A DNA stretch of 64,000 nucleotides from Rubrivivax sp. (GCA_027485165.1 JAIXRN010000057.1:19843-83842), one strand, 5' to 3'. Positions 55,552 through 64,000 are shown, numbered from the stretch's first letter. A program made the numbers and translations. The notes: generated from the letters alone by a model not told the origin.

Positions 55552-57852
55552 TCAGCCCTGCGCCGGCTTGTGCCGCGCCACGCGCTGCACGCCGCTGGAC
55601 CGCCGCACTGCACGCAGCACCTCGGCCAGGTGCACGCGGTCGCGCACGCTGACCAGCACGCGCAGTTCCACGGTTTCTTCGGGCGCGTCGGCGTCCATGT
55701 CCAGGTGGATGATGTCGGCCTCGGCCTTGCTGATGCGGCTGGCCACTTCGGCCAGAACGCCCTTGCCGTTGCGCACCAGTACGTCCAGCTGGGTCTCGAA
55801 CGCGCGGTTCAGTTCGTCGGCCCATTCCACCGGCATCCAGCGTTCGCTGTCGCGTTCGAACAGGCGCTTGCCCACGGGGCACTCGGCGGTGTGCACCAGC
55901 AGGCCTTCGCCGCGGCCCAGGTAGCCCACGATCTGGTCGCCCGGGATCGGGCGGCAACAGGATGCCAGCTGGATCGACGCGCCTTCGCTGCCGTCCACGA
56001 ACACCATGCCCTGTGTGGGCACGCTGTCGTCCTGGCCATAGCGGCCGAGCGTGAGCATCACGGCGTCGGGGCGGATGCCGCGTTCGCCCATGAACTGCGC
56101 CAGCCGCTTGGCCACGATGACGGCGATCTTGCGGCCCAGGCCGATGTCGACCATCAGGTCGGCGCGCGTGCGGTTGCCGCTCCAGCGCGTGAGCTGCTGC
56201 CACAGGGCTGAACCGGTTTCGTCGCCGGGGTCGGAAGAGGGCATCGCCAGGCCTTCGGCGCGTAGGGCCTGGGCCAGCATTTTTTCGCCCAGGGCCTGCG
56301 ATTCCTCGGCCTCCATGTTCTTCAGGTAGTGGCGGATCTTGCTGCGCGCGCGGCCCGTCTTCACCAGGCTCAGCCAGCCGGGGTTGGGGCGGGCGCCGGG
56401 CGCGGTAACGATTTCCACCACGTCGCCGCTGCGCAGTTCGGTGCGCAGGGCCACGGGTTCGTTGTTCACCTTGGCGGCCACCATGTGGTCGCCTACGTCG
56501 CTGTGGATGGCATAGGCGAAGTCCACAGCCGTGGCGCCCCTCGGCAGGGCCAGGATGCGGCTCTTGGGGGTGAAGACGTAGACCGCGTCGGGGTACAGGT
56601 CGATCTTCACGTGTTCCAGAAATTCGACCGCGTCGCGCGTCTCGTCCTGGATGTCCACCAGGCTTTGCAGCCACATGGCCGAGAGCCGCTGCGCATCGGC
56701 ACTGCCGCCGTCCTTGTCGTTGGTCTTCCCGCCGGTCTTGTACAGCCAGTGCGCGGCGATACCCTTTTCGGCCACGGCGTGCATGGCTTCGGTGCGCACC
56801 TGAAATTCCACTGCCGTGCCCAGCGGGCTGACCAGCGTGGTGTGCAGGCTCTGGTAGCCGTTGGCCTTCGGGATGGCGATGTAGTCCTTGAAGCGGCCGG
56901 GCACGGGCTTGTACAGCTGGTGCAGCACGCCCAGGGCGATGTAGCAGTCGGTGAGCGTGGGCACCACCACGCGGAAACCGAAGATGTCGTTCACCTGCGT
57001 GAAGCCGGCGTGCTTTTCGCGCATCTTGCGGTAGATGCTGTAGACCGTCTTTTCACGGCCGCTGAGCTGTACCTTGATCTTCTGCTGCGCGAAGGCTTTT
57101 TCGACGTCGGACTGCACGCGTTCCACGATGTCGCGCCGCGTACCGCGCGCGCGCTTCACGGCCTTGGCCAGCGCGGCATGGCGCCAGGGGCTCAGGTGTT
57201 CGAAGCTGAGTTCCTGCAGTTCGCGGTAGGTCTGGTTCAGGCCCAGTCGGTGGGCGATGGGGGCGTAGATGTCCAGCGTCTCGCGCGCGATGCGGGCACG
57301 CTTGTTGGGCGCCATGGCCTGCATGGTGCGCATGTTGTGCAGCCGGTCGGCCAGCTTGACCAGGATGACGCGCACGTCGCGCGCCATCGCCAGCAGCATC
57401 TTGCGGAAGCTCTCGGCCTGGCTTTCCTCGCGCGTGCTGAACTGCAGCTTGTCCAGCTTGGTCAGGCCGTCCACCAGGTCGGCGGTGGCGGCGCCGAAGC
57501 GTTCGATCAGCTCGACCTTGGTGACGCCCTGGTCTTCGATCGTGTCGTGCATCAGCGCGGCCATGATGGCCTGCGCGTCCAGCTTCCAGTCGGCGCACAG
57601 GCCGGCCACCGCGATGGGGTGGGTGATGTACGGTTCGCCGCTGTGGCGAAACTGGCCGAGGTGGGCTGCGTCGGCGAACTTGTAGGCCTCGCGTACCTGC
57701 TTCAGTTCGGCCTTGCCCAGGTAGCCCAGTTTGTCGGCCAGGGCTGCGAATGACGAGGCTTCGACGCTGGGTTCGGCCGCGAGCACTGGCACACGCGACA
57801 GACCCTGCAGCGCGGCGGGCAAGAGTTCGGCGGCCAGGGATCGAAGACTCAT
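55552..57852 (-). CDS. spoT: bifunctional (p)ppGpp synthetase/hydrolase (RelA/SpoT)
   Basis: A 766-aa RSH protein. The HD hydrolase domain is intact (HSGEPYITHPIAVAG, H102-D103 in MHDTIED, KLADRLHNMRT), as is the synthetase domain (DIFGFRVVV, KDYIAIPKANGYQSLHTTL). TGS (VYVFTPKSRILALPRGATAVDFAY), zinc-finger (SCCRPIPGDQIVGYLG) and ACT (VELRVLVSVRDRVHLAEVL) domains follow. So it can make and degrade the alarmone. The gene is downstream of rpoZ but a terminator-like structure lies 24 bases before its ATG (see that entry), so its expression may be attenuated or depend on read-through. Confidence 0.96.
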   Translation of the reverse strand: MSLRSLAAELLPAALQGLSRVPVLAAEPSVEASSFAALADKLGYLGKAELKQVREAYKFADAAHLGQFRHSGEPYITHPIAVAGLCADWKLDAQAIMAALMHDTIEDQGVTKVELIERFGAATADLVDGLTKLDKLQFSTREESQAESFRKMLLAMARDVRVILVKLADRLHNMRTMQAMAPNKRARIARETLDIYAPIAHRLGLNQTYRELQELSFEHLSPWRHAALAKAVKRARGTRRDIVERVQSDVEKAFAQQKIKVQLSGREKTVYSIYRKMREKHAGFTQVNDIFGFRVVVPTLTDCYIALGVLHQLYKPVPGRFKDYIAIPKANGYQSLHTTLVSPLGTAVEFQVRTEAMHAVAEKGIAAHWLYKTGGKTNDKDGGSADAQRLSAMWLQSLVDIQDETRDAVEFLEHVKIDLYPDAVYVFTPKSRILALPRGATAVDFAYAIHSDVGDHMVAAKVNNEPVALRTELRSGDVVEIVTAPGARPNPGWLSLVKTGRARSKIRHYLKNMEAEESQALGEKMLAQALRAEGLAMPSSDPGDETGSALWQQLTRWSGNRTRADLMVDIGLGRKIAVIVAKRLAQFMGERGIRPDAVMLTLGRYGQDDSVPTQGMVFVDGSEGASIQLASCCRPIPGDQIVGYLGRGEGLLVHTAECPVGKRLFERDSERWMPVEWADELNRAFETQLDVLVRNGKGVLAEVASRISKAEADIIHLDMDADAPEETVELRVLVSVRDRVHLAEVLRAVRRSSGVQRVARHKPAQG

Positions 57853-57875
57853 CCCCGGAATTTAGCCTGCTTTGT

Positions 57876-57898
57876 AAAAAGCCTGTCTTGTGACAGGC
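57876..57898 (-). terminator. intrinsic terminator-like hairpin just upstream of spoT
   Basis: On the minus strand GCCTGTC-acaa-GACAGGC, a perfect 7-bp stem with a 4-base loop, is followed by TTTTT. This is a classical intrinsic terminator shape. It lies after rpoZ and only 24 bases before the spoT ATG, leaving no room for a separate spoT promoter between them. Confidence 0.7.
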
Positions 57899-57919
57899 CG
57901 CGTGCAGGCTATCAAGGCC

Positions 57920-57957
57920 GCGGGCGCCGGGCTTCGCATTGAAGCACCGGCGCCCGC
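57920..57957 (-). repeat. long hairpin between rpoZ and spoT
   Basis: GCGGGCGCCGG pairs perfectly with CCGGCGCCCGC (11 bp) and the enclosed GCTTC with GAAGC (5 bp), separated by a single unpaired A and capped by a 5-base loop. No U-run. It is one of three consecutive stems in the rpoZ-spoT gap. Confidence 0.75.
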
Positions 57958-57965
57958 TGCGCCAA

Positions 57966-57984
57966 GACGGGTGAAGAACCCGTC
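57966..57984 (-). repeat. hairpin overlapping the rpoZ stop codon
   Basis: GACGGGT and ACCCGTC form a perfect 7-bp stem around a 5-base loop. It overlaps the first bases of the rpoZ stop region and is the first of the three stems met by RNA polymerase after rpoZ. Confidence 0.65.
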
Positions 57985-58186
57985 AGACGGGCACTTTACG
58001 CAGCATTTCGATGCCGATCTCGCCGGCAGCGATCTCCCGCAGCGCTGTCACACCCGGCTTGTTCTTCGTTTCAACCTTGGGCGTGTGGCCCTGGCTGAGC
58101 ATGCGGGCGCGGTAGGTGGCCGCCAGCACCAGCTGGAACCGGTTGGGGATCTTCTCGAGGCAGTCTTCGACGGTGATGCGGGCCAT
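57983..58186 (-). CDS. rpoZ: RNA polymerase omega subunit
   Basis: A 67-aa protein, [30 protein letters not shown], with [18 protein letters not shown]; the family N-terminus is unmistakable. It assists assembly of the beta-prime subunit and is needed for ppGpp binding site 1 in many proteobacteria, which fits its place between gmk and spoT. ATG at 58186; the longer open frame upstream is not needed. Confidence 0.96.
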   Translation of the reverse strand: MARITVEDCLEKIPNRFQLVLAATYRARMLSQGHTPKVETKNKPGVTALREIAAGEIGIEMLRKVPV

Positions 58187-58280
58187 GAGCGCTTCCTTGG
58201 GGCTTGTCTGGTGGTGCCGCGGGGATTCGCGTACCAGCAGAAAAGCCACGGATTGTATGGGTGTCAGGCGCGACCGGTTT

Positions 58281-58901
58281 TCAGCCCAGGCCCAGCGCGC
58301 CGAATACCTGTGATTTGGCGCGCCGTTGCGCGGCATATTTCAGGCGCTGCGAATGCACCACGGTCTTCAGGTCGAAGAGCGCGGTTTCGAACAGCGAGTT
58401 GACGATGACGTAGTCGAAGTGCCGCGCCTGGGCCACTTCGGTGCGGGCATTGGCCATGCGCTGAACGATCACGTCGGCGCTGTCTTCGCCTCTGCGGTTC
58501 AGGCGCTGCATCAGTTCTTCCCAGCTGGGCGGCAGGATGAAGATGAGCACGGCGTGCGGGAAGATCTTCTTGATCTGCAGCGCGCCCTGCCAGTCGATTT
58601 CCAGCACCACGTCGGCACCCGCCTGCAGGCGCTGCTGGATGGCCTTGCGGCTGGTGCCGTACAGGTTGCCGTGTACGCGGGCGTGCTCGAAAAATTCGCT
58701 TGCCGCGACCATCGCCATGAAGCTGGCTTCGTCCACGAAGTGGTATTCGCGCCCGTCCACTTCCTGCCCACGCGGCGCGCGCGTGGTGTGGCTGACAGAC
58801 ACCTGCAGGTGTGAATCAAGCTCGAGCAGCGCCTTCACCAGGCTGGACTTGCCCGCGCCACTGGGTGCCGCGACGCAAAAGAGGTTGCCGGGGGTTTCCA
58901 T
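58281..58901 (-). CDS. gmk: guanylate kinase
   Basis: A 206-aa kinase making GDP from GMP. P-loop [11 protein letters not shown] at about residues 8-18; [21 protein letters not shown] is the GMP-binding region; [14 protein letters not shown] and the lid [13 protein letters not shown] follow. First of gmk-rpoZ-spoT; gene order links guanine nucleotide supply with (p)ppGpp metabolism. Confidence 0.96.
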   Translation of the reverse strand: METPGNLFCVAAPSGAGKSSLVKALLELDSHLQVSVSHTTRAPRGQEVDGREYHFVDEASFMAMVAASEFFEHARVHGNLYGTSRKAIQQRLQAGADVVLEIDWQGALQIKKIFPHAVLIFILPPSWEELMQRLNRRGEDSADVIVQRMANARTEVAQARHFDYVIVNSLFETALFDLKTVVHSQRLKYAAQRRAKSQVFGALGLG

Positions 58902-59011
58902 CGCTGGATTGTCGCCCAGGTGTGCCAGCGCAAGCGGCCATCCTTGTGCCCGAAAGGTGACGGCCGCTGCCCGGCTGGCCCACTGGGGTGCGTTCCGGCG
59001 CGTGAAGGCGT

Positions 59012-59353
59012 TCAGCCTTGGTGGCTGCTGAATCGGTGGCGTATGCGGCGCGCGTCATGGCCGCGTCGCCACTGGCGCAACAGGAACCGCGTAGCGCGCG
59101 CCAGCGCATTGTCCAGTGCCGTGCGCCAGTCGCCGGCCACAGAAGCCACCACCACCGACCCGGCGCCATCAGTCCGCAGTTCCACCTGGCAGCGCTTGTC
59201 GATGCCGCCCCGCGGCCCGTTAACGTCCGACATCTGCACTTCGGCGCGTGGCACCAGCCAGCCCAGGCGCCGCAGCACGAAGCGCACGCGGCGCTCGGTC
59301 AGATCGCGCAGATCCGTGGCCGCTGGATGGCGGGACTTGAAGAGCACTTGCAT
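59012..59353 (-). CDS. HPF/RaiA-family ribosome-associated protein
   Basis: A 113-aa protein ([69 protein letters not shown]). It shows the beta-alpha-beta pattern of the ribosome hibernation factor family but is a shorter, divergent member without the C-terminal dimerisation domain of long HPF. Probably binds ribosomes under stress. Same strand as gmk with a 110-base gap; divergent from the DUF3616 gene. Confidence 0.75.
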   Translation of the reverse strand: MQVLFKSRHPAATDLRDLTERRVRFVLRRLGWLVPRAEVQMSDVNGPRGGIDKRCQVELRTDGAGSVVVASVAGDWRTALDNALARATRFLLRQWRRGHDARRIRHRFSSHQG

Positions 59354-59554
59354 CGCGTATCTCCATCAGTGGGTGAACGGGTAGAAGTTGGGGCCAGATA
59401 TGGTTCTGGAAAAGCAGAATTGGGAGAACCCCAACTGCGGAAAAACCTGAACTCAGCAGCAGGCTTTTGCCCCAGACTCGCGGGTTCTGTTGCTGAAGTC
59501 GGCGCGTACCGCAGCGCTTGATGCTGCCCGCCACGCCACGTTTGGAGAAACGCG

Positions 59555-60643
59555 ATGCCCAACGCTAGAACCGCCAATGCCGTCCGTCTGGAATTCGCTT
59601 CCGACTCGCTGGTGCAATCCAACCTGTCCGGTGCTGCCTTCACGGGCGACTGGCTTTGGGTGGCGGGCGACGAAGCCTGCGGGCTGGATCGCCTGCGCCG
59701 GCTCGAACCCCTGGGGCGCGAGACCTTGCGCTATGGCCAGGCGCGCGACTTCCCGCTTGCCGACCTGCTGGACCTGCCCGGCACCCCCGACGAAGAGGCC
59801 GACCTGGAAGGCATGGCCGTGGCCGACGGCTTTCTCTGGGTGGTGGGCTCGCATGGCCTGAAGCGCAAGAACGCCAAGCCCGACCGCGACCACGCCGACA
59901 ACGCCAAGCGGCTGGCGAAGCTGGCGCTGGACGGAAACCGGCGTTTGCTGGCCTGCCTGCCCATCGAACCCGATGCCAACGGAGAACCCTGCCTGGTGCG
60001 GCAGGCCCACGATGGGCGACGAGCGCTGCGGCTCAAGGGCGACGCGCAGACAAACCTGCTCACCCGTGCGCTCGCCGATGACCCCCACTTCGGTCCGTAC
60101 ATGGCCATCCCGGGAAAGGACAACGGCTTCGATATCGAAGGCCTGGCTGTGGACGGCCGCCGGCTGCTGCTGGGCCTGCGCGGCCCGGTGCTGCGCGGCT
60201 GGTCTGCGCTGCTGGAGATCGCGGTCGAAGCCCGCAGTGACCATCTGCGCCTGGCGCCACTGGACGACAGCGGCACGCTGATCCGCAAGCACTTCCTTCA
60301 GCTCGACGGGCTGGGGGTGCGGGACTTGCACTTCTCTGGCGATGACCTCTATATCCTGGCCGGCCCGACGATGGTTCTGAATGGCGACATCCGCGTCTTC
60401 AAGTGGCCTGGCGCCCGCCCCTTGCTGGCCGCCAACCGCGAGCCCGTGCGTTTCGAGGCGGCCTTGACCGAGTCGGTGCCGCTGCCCCACGGACGCGGCA
60501 CCAACCGTGCCGAGGCCATCTGCAACCTGCCACCCGCACTGTCGGGCGGCAAGGCCAAGTGGCTGGTCCTGTACGACGCGCCGGGTGAAGACCGCAGGGA
60601 GGGCGAACACACCGTCTTTGGCGACCTGTTGCGTCACGACTGA
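59555..60643 (+). CDS. DUF3616 domain protein
   Basis: A 362-aa protein predicted to be a soluble beta-propeller-like protein: repeated short beta motifs (GDWLWVAGDEACGLDRL, DLEGMAVADGFLWVVGSHGLKR, FDIEGLAVDGRRLLLGLRGPVLRGWSALL, HLRLAPLDDSG). This matches DUF3616, function unknown to me. ATG at 59555 with GGAGAAA upstream. It is followed directly by a YqhA-like gene (stop TGA and next ATG one base apart). Confidence 0.8.
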   Translation: MPNARTANAVRLEFASDSLVQSNLSGAAFTGDWLWVAGDEACGLDRLRRLEPLGRETLRYGQARDFPLADLLDLPGTPDEEADLEGMAVADGFLWVVGSHGLKRKNAKPDRDHADNAKRLAKLALDGNRRLLACLPIEPDANGEPCLVRQAHDGRRALRLKGDAQTNLLTRALADDPHFGPYMAIPGKDNGFDIEGLAVDGRRLLLGLRGPVLRGWSALLEIAVEARSDHLRLAPLDDSGTLIRKHFLQLDGLGVRDLHFSGDDLYILAGPTMVLNGDIRVFKWPGARPLLAANREPVRFEAALTESVPLPHGRGTNRAEAICNLPPALSGGKAKWLVLYDAPGEDRREGEHTVFGDLLRHD

Positions 60644-60644
60644 G

Positions 60645-61187
60645 ATGGAAAAACTGCTGTCGGGTGTCGGGTCGCTGCTCTATGGCATGCGGTTCACGAT
60701 GCTGTTCTTCTACGTGGGTCTGGTCACGATCATTCTGGGCATCCTGGGCAAGTTCCTGCTGGAAACCTACCGGCTGATGAACACCCTGCTGTTCGGCGAA
60801 CTCGAAAAGATTGACCTGATCATCAAGGTGCTGGAACTGGTGGACATGACGATGGTGGCGCAGCTCGTCTGGGTGGTGGCGCTGGCCGGTGTGTCGCTGT
60901 TCGTGACCACCGGACACTTCGACAAGAAGGACATGAAGAAGCCCGACTGGTTGGACCACGTCAACACCTACAACCTCAAGCTGAAGCTGGCGTTCGCCAT
61001 CATCTCGATCTCAGGTGTTCATGCGTTGAAGACCTATTTGAGTGGCGACCTGAGTCTGGAGAACATTCAGATCGTGACCTTGGTGGCGGTGATCCATTTC
61101 ACGTTCGTGCTCTCTGCCATCGGTATTTCTTTTGCAGAGCGGTTGACGCGCGATTCCGGAGGCTCCGGTACGTTGCATCGAACGTAG
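60645..61187 (+). CDS. YqhA/UPF0114-family membrane protein
   Basis: A 180-aa inner-membrane protein with four hydrophobic segments (about residues 14-36, 66-87, 107-128 and 142-160) and the family signature RFTMLFFYVGLV and FVTTGHFDKKDMKKPDWLDHVN; this is the TIGR00645/UPF0114 family, whose function is unknown to me. Its start follows the DUF3616 stop by one base, so the two are probably translationally coupled. Confidence 0.88.
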   Translation: MEKLLSGVGSLLYGMRFTMLFFYVGLVTIILGILGKFLLETYRLMNTLLFGELEKIDLIIKVLELVDMTMVAQLVWVVALAGVSLFVTTGHFDKKDMKKPDWLDHVNTYNLKLKLAFAIISISGVHALKTYLSGDLSLENIQIVTLVAVIHFTFVLSAIGISFAERLTRDSGGSGTLHRT

Positions 61188-61241
61188 ACGAGGGTGGCGT
61201 CACGGCTTTGCGGGTGAGCACCTGAAGGCGCCAACACGGCT

Positions 61242-61261
61242 GGGATTGCATCCCTGTTTTT
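61242..61261 (+). terminator. weak intrinsic terminator after the yqhA-like gene
   Basis: GGGAT-TGC-ATCCC (5-bp stem, 3-base loop) followed after two bases by TTTTT, 55 bases after the UPF0114 stop and 35 bases before the TerB-like start. The stem is short, so efficiency is uncertain. Confidence 0.45.
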
Positions 61262-61296
61262 CAACTGAGACCGATCCACTTTCAAGAGGATTCATC

Positions 61297-61731
61297 GTGC
61301 GCAGCTACCCCCAAAACAGCCCGGAAGCCGCCGCGCGCATCGTCGCGCTGGTGCTCATCTCAGACGGCCATGTGTGCAGCTCCGAGTTCGACATCCTCAA
61401 GCGGCTGGGCGCAGAGCATGAACTCGGCCTGGAGCCGCAGCTCCTGCCGCACATCGTCCACACGCTCTGCGAAGAACTGCTGGCGAGCGGTTACGAGACC
61501 GGCTCGCTGATGAGCCATGTCGATGACAGCGCCTTGGGCTCATTGATGGCCGAGATCTCGGACCCGGCATTGCGACGCAAGGTGTTGCGTCTGTCGCTGG
61601 CGGCAGCGCGGGCCGATGGCCACCTGGCTGACGGTGAAACCTTGGTGCTGGAGGCAGCGCGTCGCCGCTGGAAGCTGGTCGACGGGGAAGAGCCCAGCGT
61701 CACGCAGGCGGCCCGCCGACATTGGGACTGA
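61297..61731 (+). CDS. TerB-like tellurite-resistance/DUF533-type protein
   Basis: A 144-aa helical soluble protein (SPEAAARIVALVLISDGHVCSSEFDILKRLG; LRLSLAAARADGHLADGETLVLEAARRRW). The pattern of two D.H-containing helix pairs is that of TerB-like domains, which may bind metals. The start is a GTG at 61297 with Shine-Dalgarno AAGAGGA at a good distance; an upstream ATG at 61246 lies within the terminator-like hairpin and is unlikely. Confidence 0.75.
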   Translation: MRSYPQNSPEAAARIVALVLISDGHVCSSEFDILKRLGAEHELGLEPQLLPHIVHTLCEELLASGYETGSLMSHVDDSALGSLMAEISDPALRRKVLRLSLAAARADGHLADGETLVLEAARRRWKLVDGEEPSVTQAARRHWD

Positions 61732-61752
61732 CTGCACCCTCGCTGAGGGCTG

Positions 61753-62634
61753 TCAAGGCCATACCGCCACCATCACTTTTGCCACCAAGGGGTGGTGTTG
61801 CCCGCGCCGCGACCGGATGGCGTGGATCTCTTCCTTCACGCCTTCGCTGCTGCCCAGCAGACGCAGCCCGCGCATCAGGCCGATGTCGTCTGCGCCCAGC
61901 CGGCTGACCGGGAACACTCCCAGCCCGCGGGCTGCAAACACCGCCAGCAGCGCGCTGTCTTCGAACTCGCCAACGATCCGTGGGCGCAAGCCCTGCGTTT
62001 CGAACCAGTGTTCCAGTGTCGCGCGCAGGGCAGAGTGCCCGGTGGGCAGCAGCACCGGCAGTTCGTTCAGGCTCTGGGGGAAGCGGTCGCGCTCGGTTCT
62101 GCCGACCAGGCGGACGGGGCCGTACCACTCCACTGGCGAATCGACCAGCCGCTCGCTGCTGAGCCGCAGGTTCGGGTTGCGCGGCGCGGCCTGGCCAGCC
62201 AGTACCAGGTCCAGGTGGTGTAGCGCCAGTTCACTGAGCAGCTGTTCGAACTCGCCTTCGTGGCAGACCAGCCGCAGGTTCGGTGTGCTCAACACCGGTT
62301 CCAGCAGCGCATGCGCGGCGAGCTTGGAGATGCCATCTGACAGCCCGACCGCCAGGCGCGCCACTTTGCCGCTGGCGGCTGCGCGCACTTCTTCGGGGAT
62401 GCCCTGGCCGAGCTGAAAGATTTCCTCGGCACGCGCGAAGGCGGCCTGGCCCGCCTCGGTCAGGGCCACGCCCCGGCCGGCGGGTTTGAGCAGCTGGTGA
62501 CCCAGCGTCTTTTCCAGTTCACGCACCTGCGCGCTGATGGTCTGCACGGCCATGTCCAGCCGTTCGGCAGCGCGTGCAAACCCACCCTCCTTCGTGACGA
62601 CCCAGAAGTAGTGCAGATGACGGTAGTTCAGCAT
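61753..62634 (-). CDS. LysR-type regulator (NhaR-like)
   Basis: A 293-aa LysR protein opening MLNYRHLHYFWVVTKEGGFARAAERLDMAVQTISAQVREL, the NhaR subgroup; NhaR in E. coli responds to sodium and controls antiporter and osmotic genes. The effector domain is complete. It is divergent from the small membrane protein gene and TerC, which are its likely targets by position only. Confidence 0.87.
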   Translation of the reverse strand: MLNYRHLHYFWVVTKEGGFARAAERLDMAVQTISAQVRELEKTLGHQLLKPAGRGVALTEAGQAAFARAEEIFQLGQGIPEEVRAAASGKVARLAVGLSDGISKLAAHALLEPVLSTPNLRLVCHEGEFEQLLSELALHHLDLVLAGQAAPRNPNLRLSSERLVDSPVEWYGPVRLVGRTERDRFPQSLNELPVLLPTGHSALRATLEHWFETQGLRPRIVGEFEDSALLAVFAARGLGVFPVSRLGADDIGLMRGLRLLGSSEGVKEEIHAIRSRRGQHHPLVAKVMVAVWP

Positions 62635-62744
62635 GCGGCGTCCAGTGCGGAAAAACCGAAGTTTAAGTGCGTTGCAATCTGGTTTGTTCGAAGCGATTAC
62701 ATCCTCACAGTTCGAGTCATTCGACTACCAGAGAAAGCCTGATC

Positions 62745-63167
62745 ATGTTCTACGCCCTCAGTTGGTTCTTCGTTGTCGCTTTGTTGGCGTTGTGGTCGCT
62801 GGCCGCCTGGGTGCTGCATGCCGCGGCGGTTTGGACTGTCTCGAACGCCGGCGCACTGTCCGGTGCTGACAAGGGGGTGGGCACCATGGCCATGCCGGAG
62901 TGGTTGGCTCCCTGGTTGCCGCCAGAAGCCGCACAGTGGGCAGGCCAGGCGATGGCTGGCCTTGCGCCTTTCATCGACAGCCTGTTGCAGGCCGCACCCG
63001 CCCTGGCGGGTGGCTTGACGGTCGCGACCTGGGTCCTCTGGGGCATTGGCAGCGTGCTGCTGGTCCTGCTGGGCGCTGGGCTTCATGTGCTGATCGCGCT
63101 GCTGCGCCGCCGTAGCGGAAGTGGTGGATCCGGGCCCACCGCTGGCCGCTCGCTGGCGGCTGGCTGA
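62745..63167 (+). CDS. hypothetical small membrane protein
   Basis: A 140-aa protein with hydrophobic segments at about residues 6-28 and 96-126, and a Trp/Pro-rich amphipathic middle (PEWLAPWLPPEAAQWAGQAM). The C-terminus is basic then Gly/Ser-rich (RRRSGSGGSG). I do not recognise a named family. ATG at 62745 (MFYALSWFF); the 26 codons upstream in the open frame look non-coding. It lies between the NhaR-like regulator and terC, 88 bases before terC. Confidence 0.65.
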   Translation: MFYALSWFFVVALLALWSLAAWVLHAAAVWTVSNAGALSGADKGVGTMAMPEWLAPWLPPEAAQWAGQAMAGLAPFIDSLLQAAPALAGGLTVATWVLWGIGSVLLVLLGAGLHVLIALLRRRSGSGGSGPTAGRSLAAG

Positions 63168-63255
63168 GCGCGCAGCCTTCATCGTCGCCTTCCTCGTCCG
63201 GTACCTGGGCGCGGGTACGGCTGTTTCGGCGATTTTCTCAACCAAACGACAAGAC

Positions 63256-64000
63256 ATGGACTTCCTGCTGCCCTTCTTCAACGCCGACTTCCTGGGTAAG
63301 CCCGCCTGGGTATGGCTCAGCTTCGTCGGCATCGTTGTCGCACTGCTGGCTTTCGACCTGGGCGTCCTGCACAAGGACGACAAGGAAATCGGCGTTCGCG
63401 AAAGCCTGCTGCTCTCAGCCGGCTACATCAGCGTGGCACTGCTGTTTGGCGCTTGGGTGTGGTGGTACCTGGGTGCGCAGAGCGGCATGGACTACTACAC
63501 CGGCTTCATGATCGAGAAGTCGCTGTCGATGGACAACGTCTTTGTCATCGCGCTGATCTTCAGCTTCTTCGCCATCCCGCGCCAGTATCAGCACCGGGTG
63601 CTGTTCTGGGGCATCCTGGGCGTGATCGTGCTGCGCGCCATCATGATCGGCCTGGGTGCGACGCTGGTCAGCCAGTTCAGCTGGGTGCTGTACCTGTTCG
63701 GCGCCTTCCTGATCTTCACAGGCATCAAGATGTGGATCATTGCCGACCACATGCCTGACATCGCGAACAACCCGCTGCTGAAGTTCCTGAAGCGGCGCAT
63801 GCGCGTGACGGACGGCCTGCGCGGCAACGCCTTCTGGGTTCGCGAGAACGATCCGAAGACCGGCAAGCTCGAACGTTTCGCGACGCCTCTGTTCCTGGCC
63901 CTGGTGCTGGTGGAGTTCGTCGACCTGATCTTTGCCGTCGACTCGGTGCCAGCCATCTTTGCCATCACCACCGACCCGTTCATTGTCTACCCCAGCAACC
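63256..64000 (+). CDS. TerC-family membrane protein (3' end outside window)
   Basis: 248 codons visible. An integral membrane protein of the TerC/Alx family with many hydrophobic segments; family signatures are WVWLSFVGIVVALLAFDLGVLHK, the EKSLSMDNVFVIALIFSFF motif and DLIFAVDSVPAIFAIT, which carry acidic residues implicated in metal (manganese or calcium) transport. The usual length is about 320-340 aa, so roughly a quarter is missing at the window end. ATG at 63256. I found no yybP-ykoY-type riboswitch in the upstream 88 bases. Confidence 0.92.
   Translation, partial: MDFLLPFFNADFLGKPAWVWLSFVGIVVALLAFDLGVLHKDDKEIGVRESLLLSAGYISVALLFGAWVWWYLGAQSGMDYYTGFMIEKSLSMDNVFVIALIFSFFAIPRQYQHRVLFWGILGVIVLRAIMIGLGATLVSQFSWVLYLFGAFLIFTGIKMWIIADHMPDIANNPLLKFLKRRMRVTDGLRGNAFWVRENDPKTGKLERFATPLFLALVLVEFVDLIFAVDSVPAIFAITTDPFIVYPSN

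Noticed and set aside
61737..61749. Small hairpin CCCTC-GCT-GAGGG between the TerB-like gene and the NhaR-like gene
   Set aside because: Only 5 bp without a U-run; too weak to call a terminator.
63168..63255. yybP-ykoY manganese riboswitch before terC
   Set aside because: The 88-base gap is too short and lacks the conserved core elements.

Overview
The window is a very GC-rich (roughly two-thirds or more) chromosomal segment of a betaproteobacterium, most likely a Burkholderiales of the Rubrivivax/Leptothrix/Comamonadaceae kind. This follows from the gene content: DUF3460, BPSS1780-family and DUF2782 proteins, thrB next to polA, the gmk-rpoZ-spoT trio, and a PEP-CTERM protein. The order-level placement is an inference. 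No tRNA, rRNA, CRISPR array, integrase or insertion sequence was recognised.

The centrepiece (about 23.1-41.5 kb) is what looks like a complete set of the dedicated enzymes of the 3-hydroxypropionate (3-HP) bi-cycle, the CO2-fixation pathway known from Chloroflexus. On the plus strand, in order, are smtA, smtB (succinyl-CoA:malate CoA-transferase), mct (mesaconyl-CoA C1:C4 CoA-transferase), mcl (malyl/methylmalyl/citramalyl-CoA lyase), mch (mesaconyl-C1-CoA hydratase), pcs (a 1845-aa propionyl-CoA synthase fusion) and mcr (a 1235-aa malonyl-CoA reductase fusion). Divergent to them is meh (mesaconyl-C4-CoA hydratase), followed by two LysR-type regulators, one of them CbbR-like. The meh-smtA-smtB-mct-mcl-mch order is the one I recall from Chloroflexus aurantiacus, but here pcs and mcr are joined to it. 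The block sits between housekeeping genes (dcd on one side, a YpfJ-type metallopeptidase then recD-recB-recC on the other). The generic biotin-dependent carboxylase, methylmalonyl-CoA epimerase and mutase that the pathway also needs are not in the window. Whether the organism is autotrophic or uses the cycle to co-assimilate organic acids cannot be decided here.

Left flank: a membrane protein fragment, thrB, a DUF2782 protein, polA, a PEP-CTERM protein, a solitary tungstate-type binding protein, the modABCE molybdate operon, scpA/DUF3460, a CYTH-CHAD protein, a two-component system (BaeSR-like) with a truncated SGNH hydrolase fragment, a di-haem cytochrome c lipoprotein, a SulP transporter, metG, a LysR regulator, an Mpo1-like protein and dcd.

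Right flank: recD-recB-recC; a three-gene set of an FAD oxidoreductase with two rSAM/selenodomain-associated transferases; greB; spoT-rpoZ-gmk with an unusual run of three hairpins between rpoZ and spoT; an HPF/RaiA-like protein; and a stress-flavoured group (DUF3616, YqhA/UPF0114, TerB-like, LysR/NhaR-like, a small membrane protein, and TerC running off the window end).
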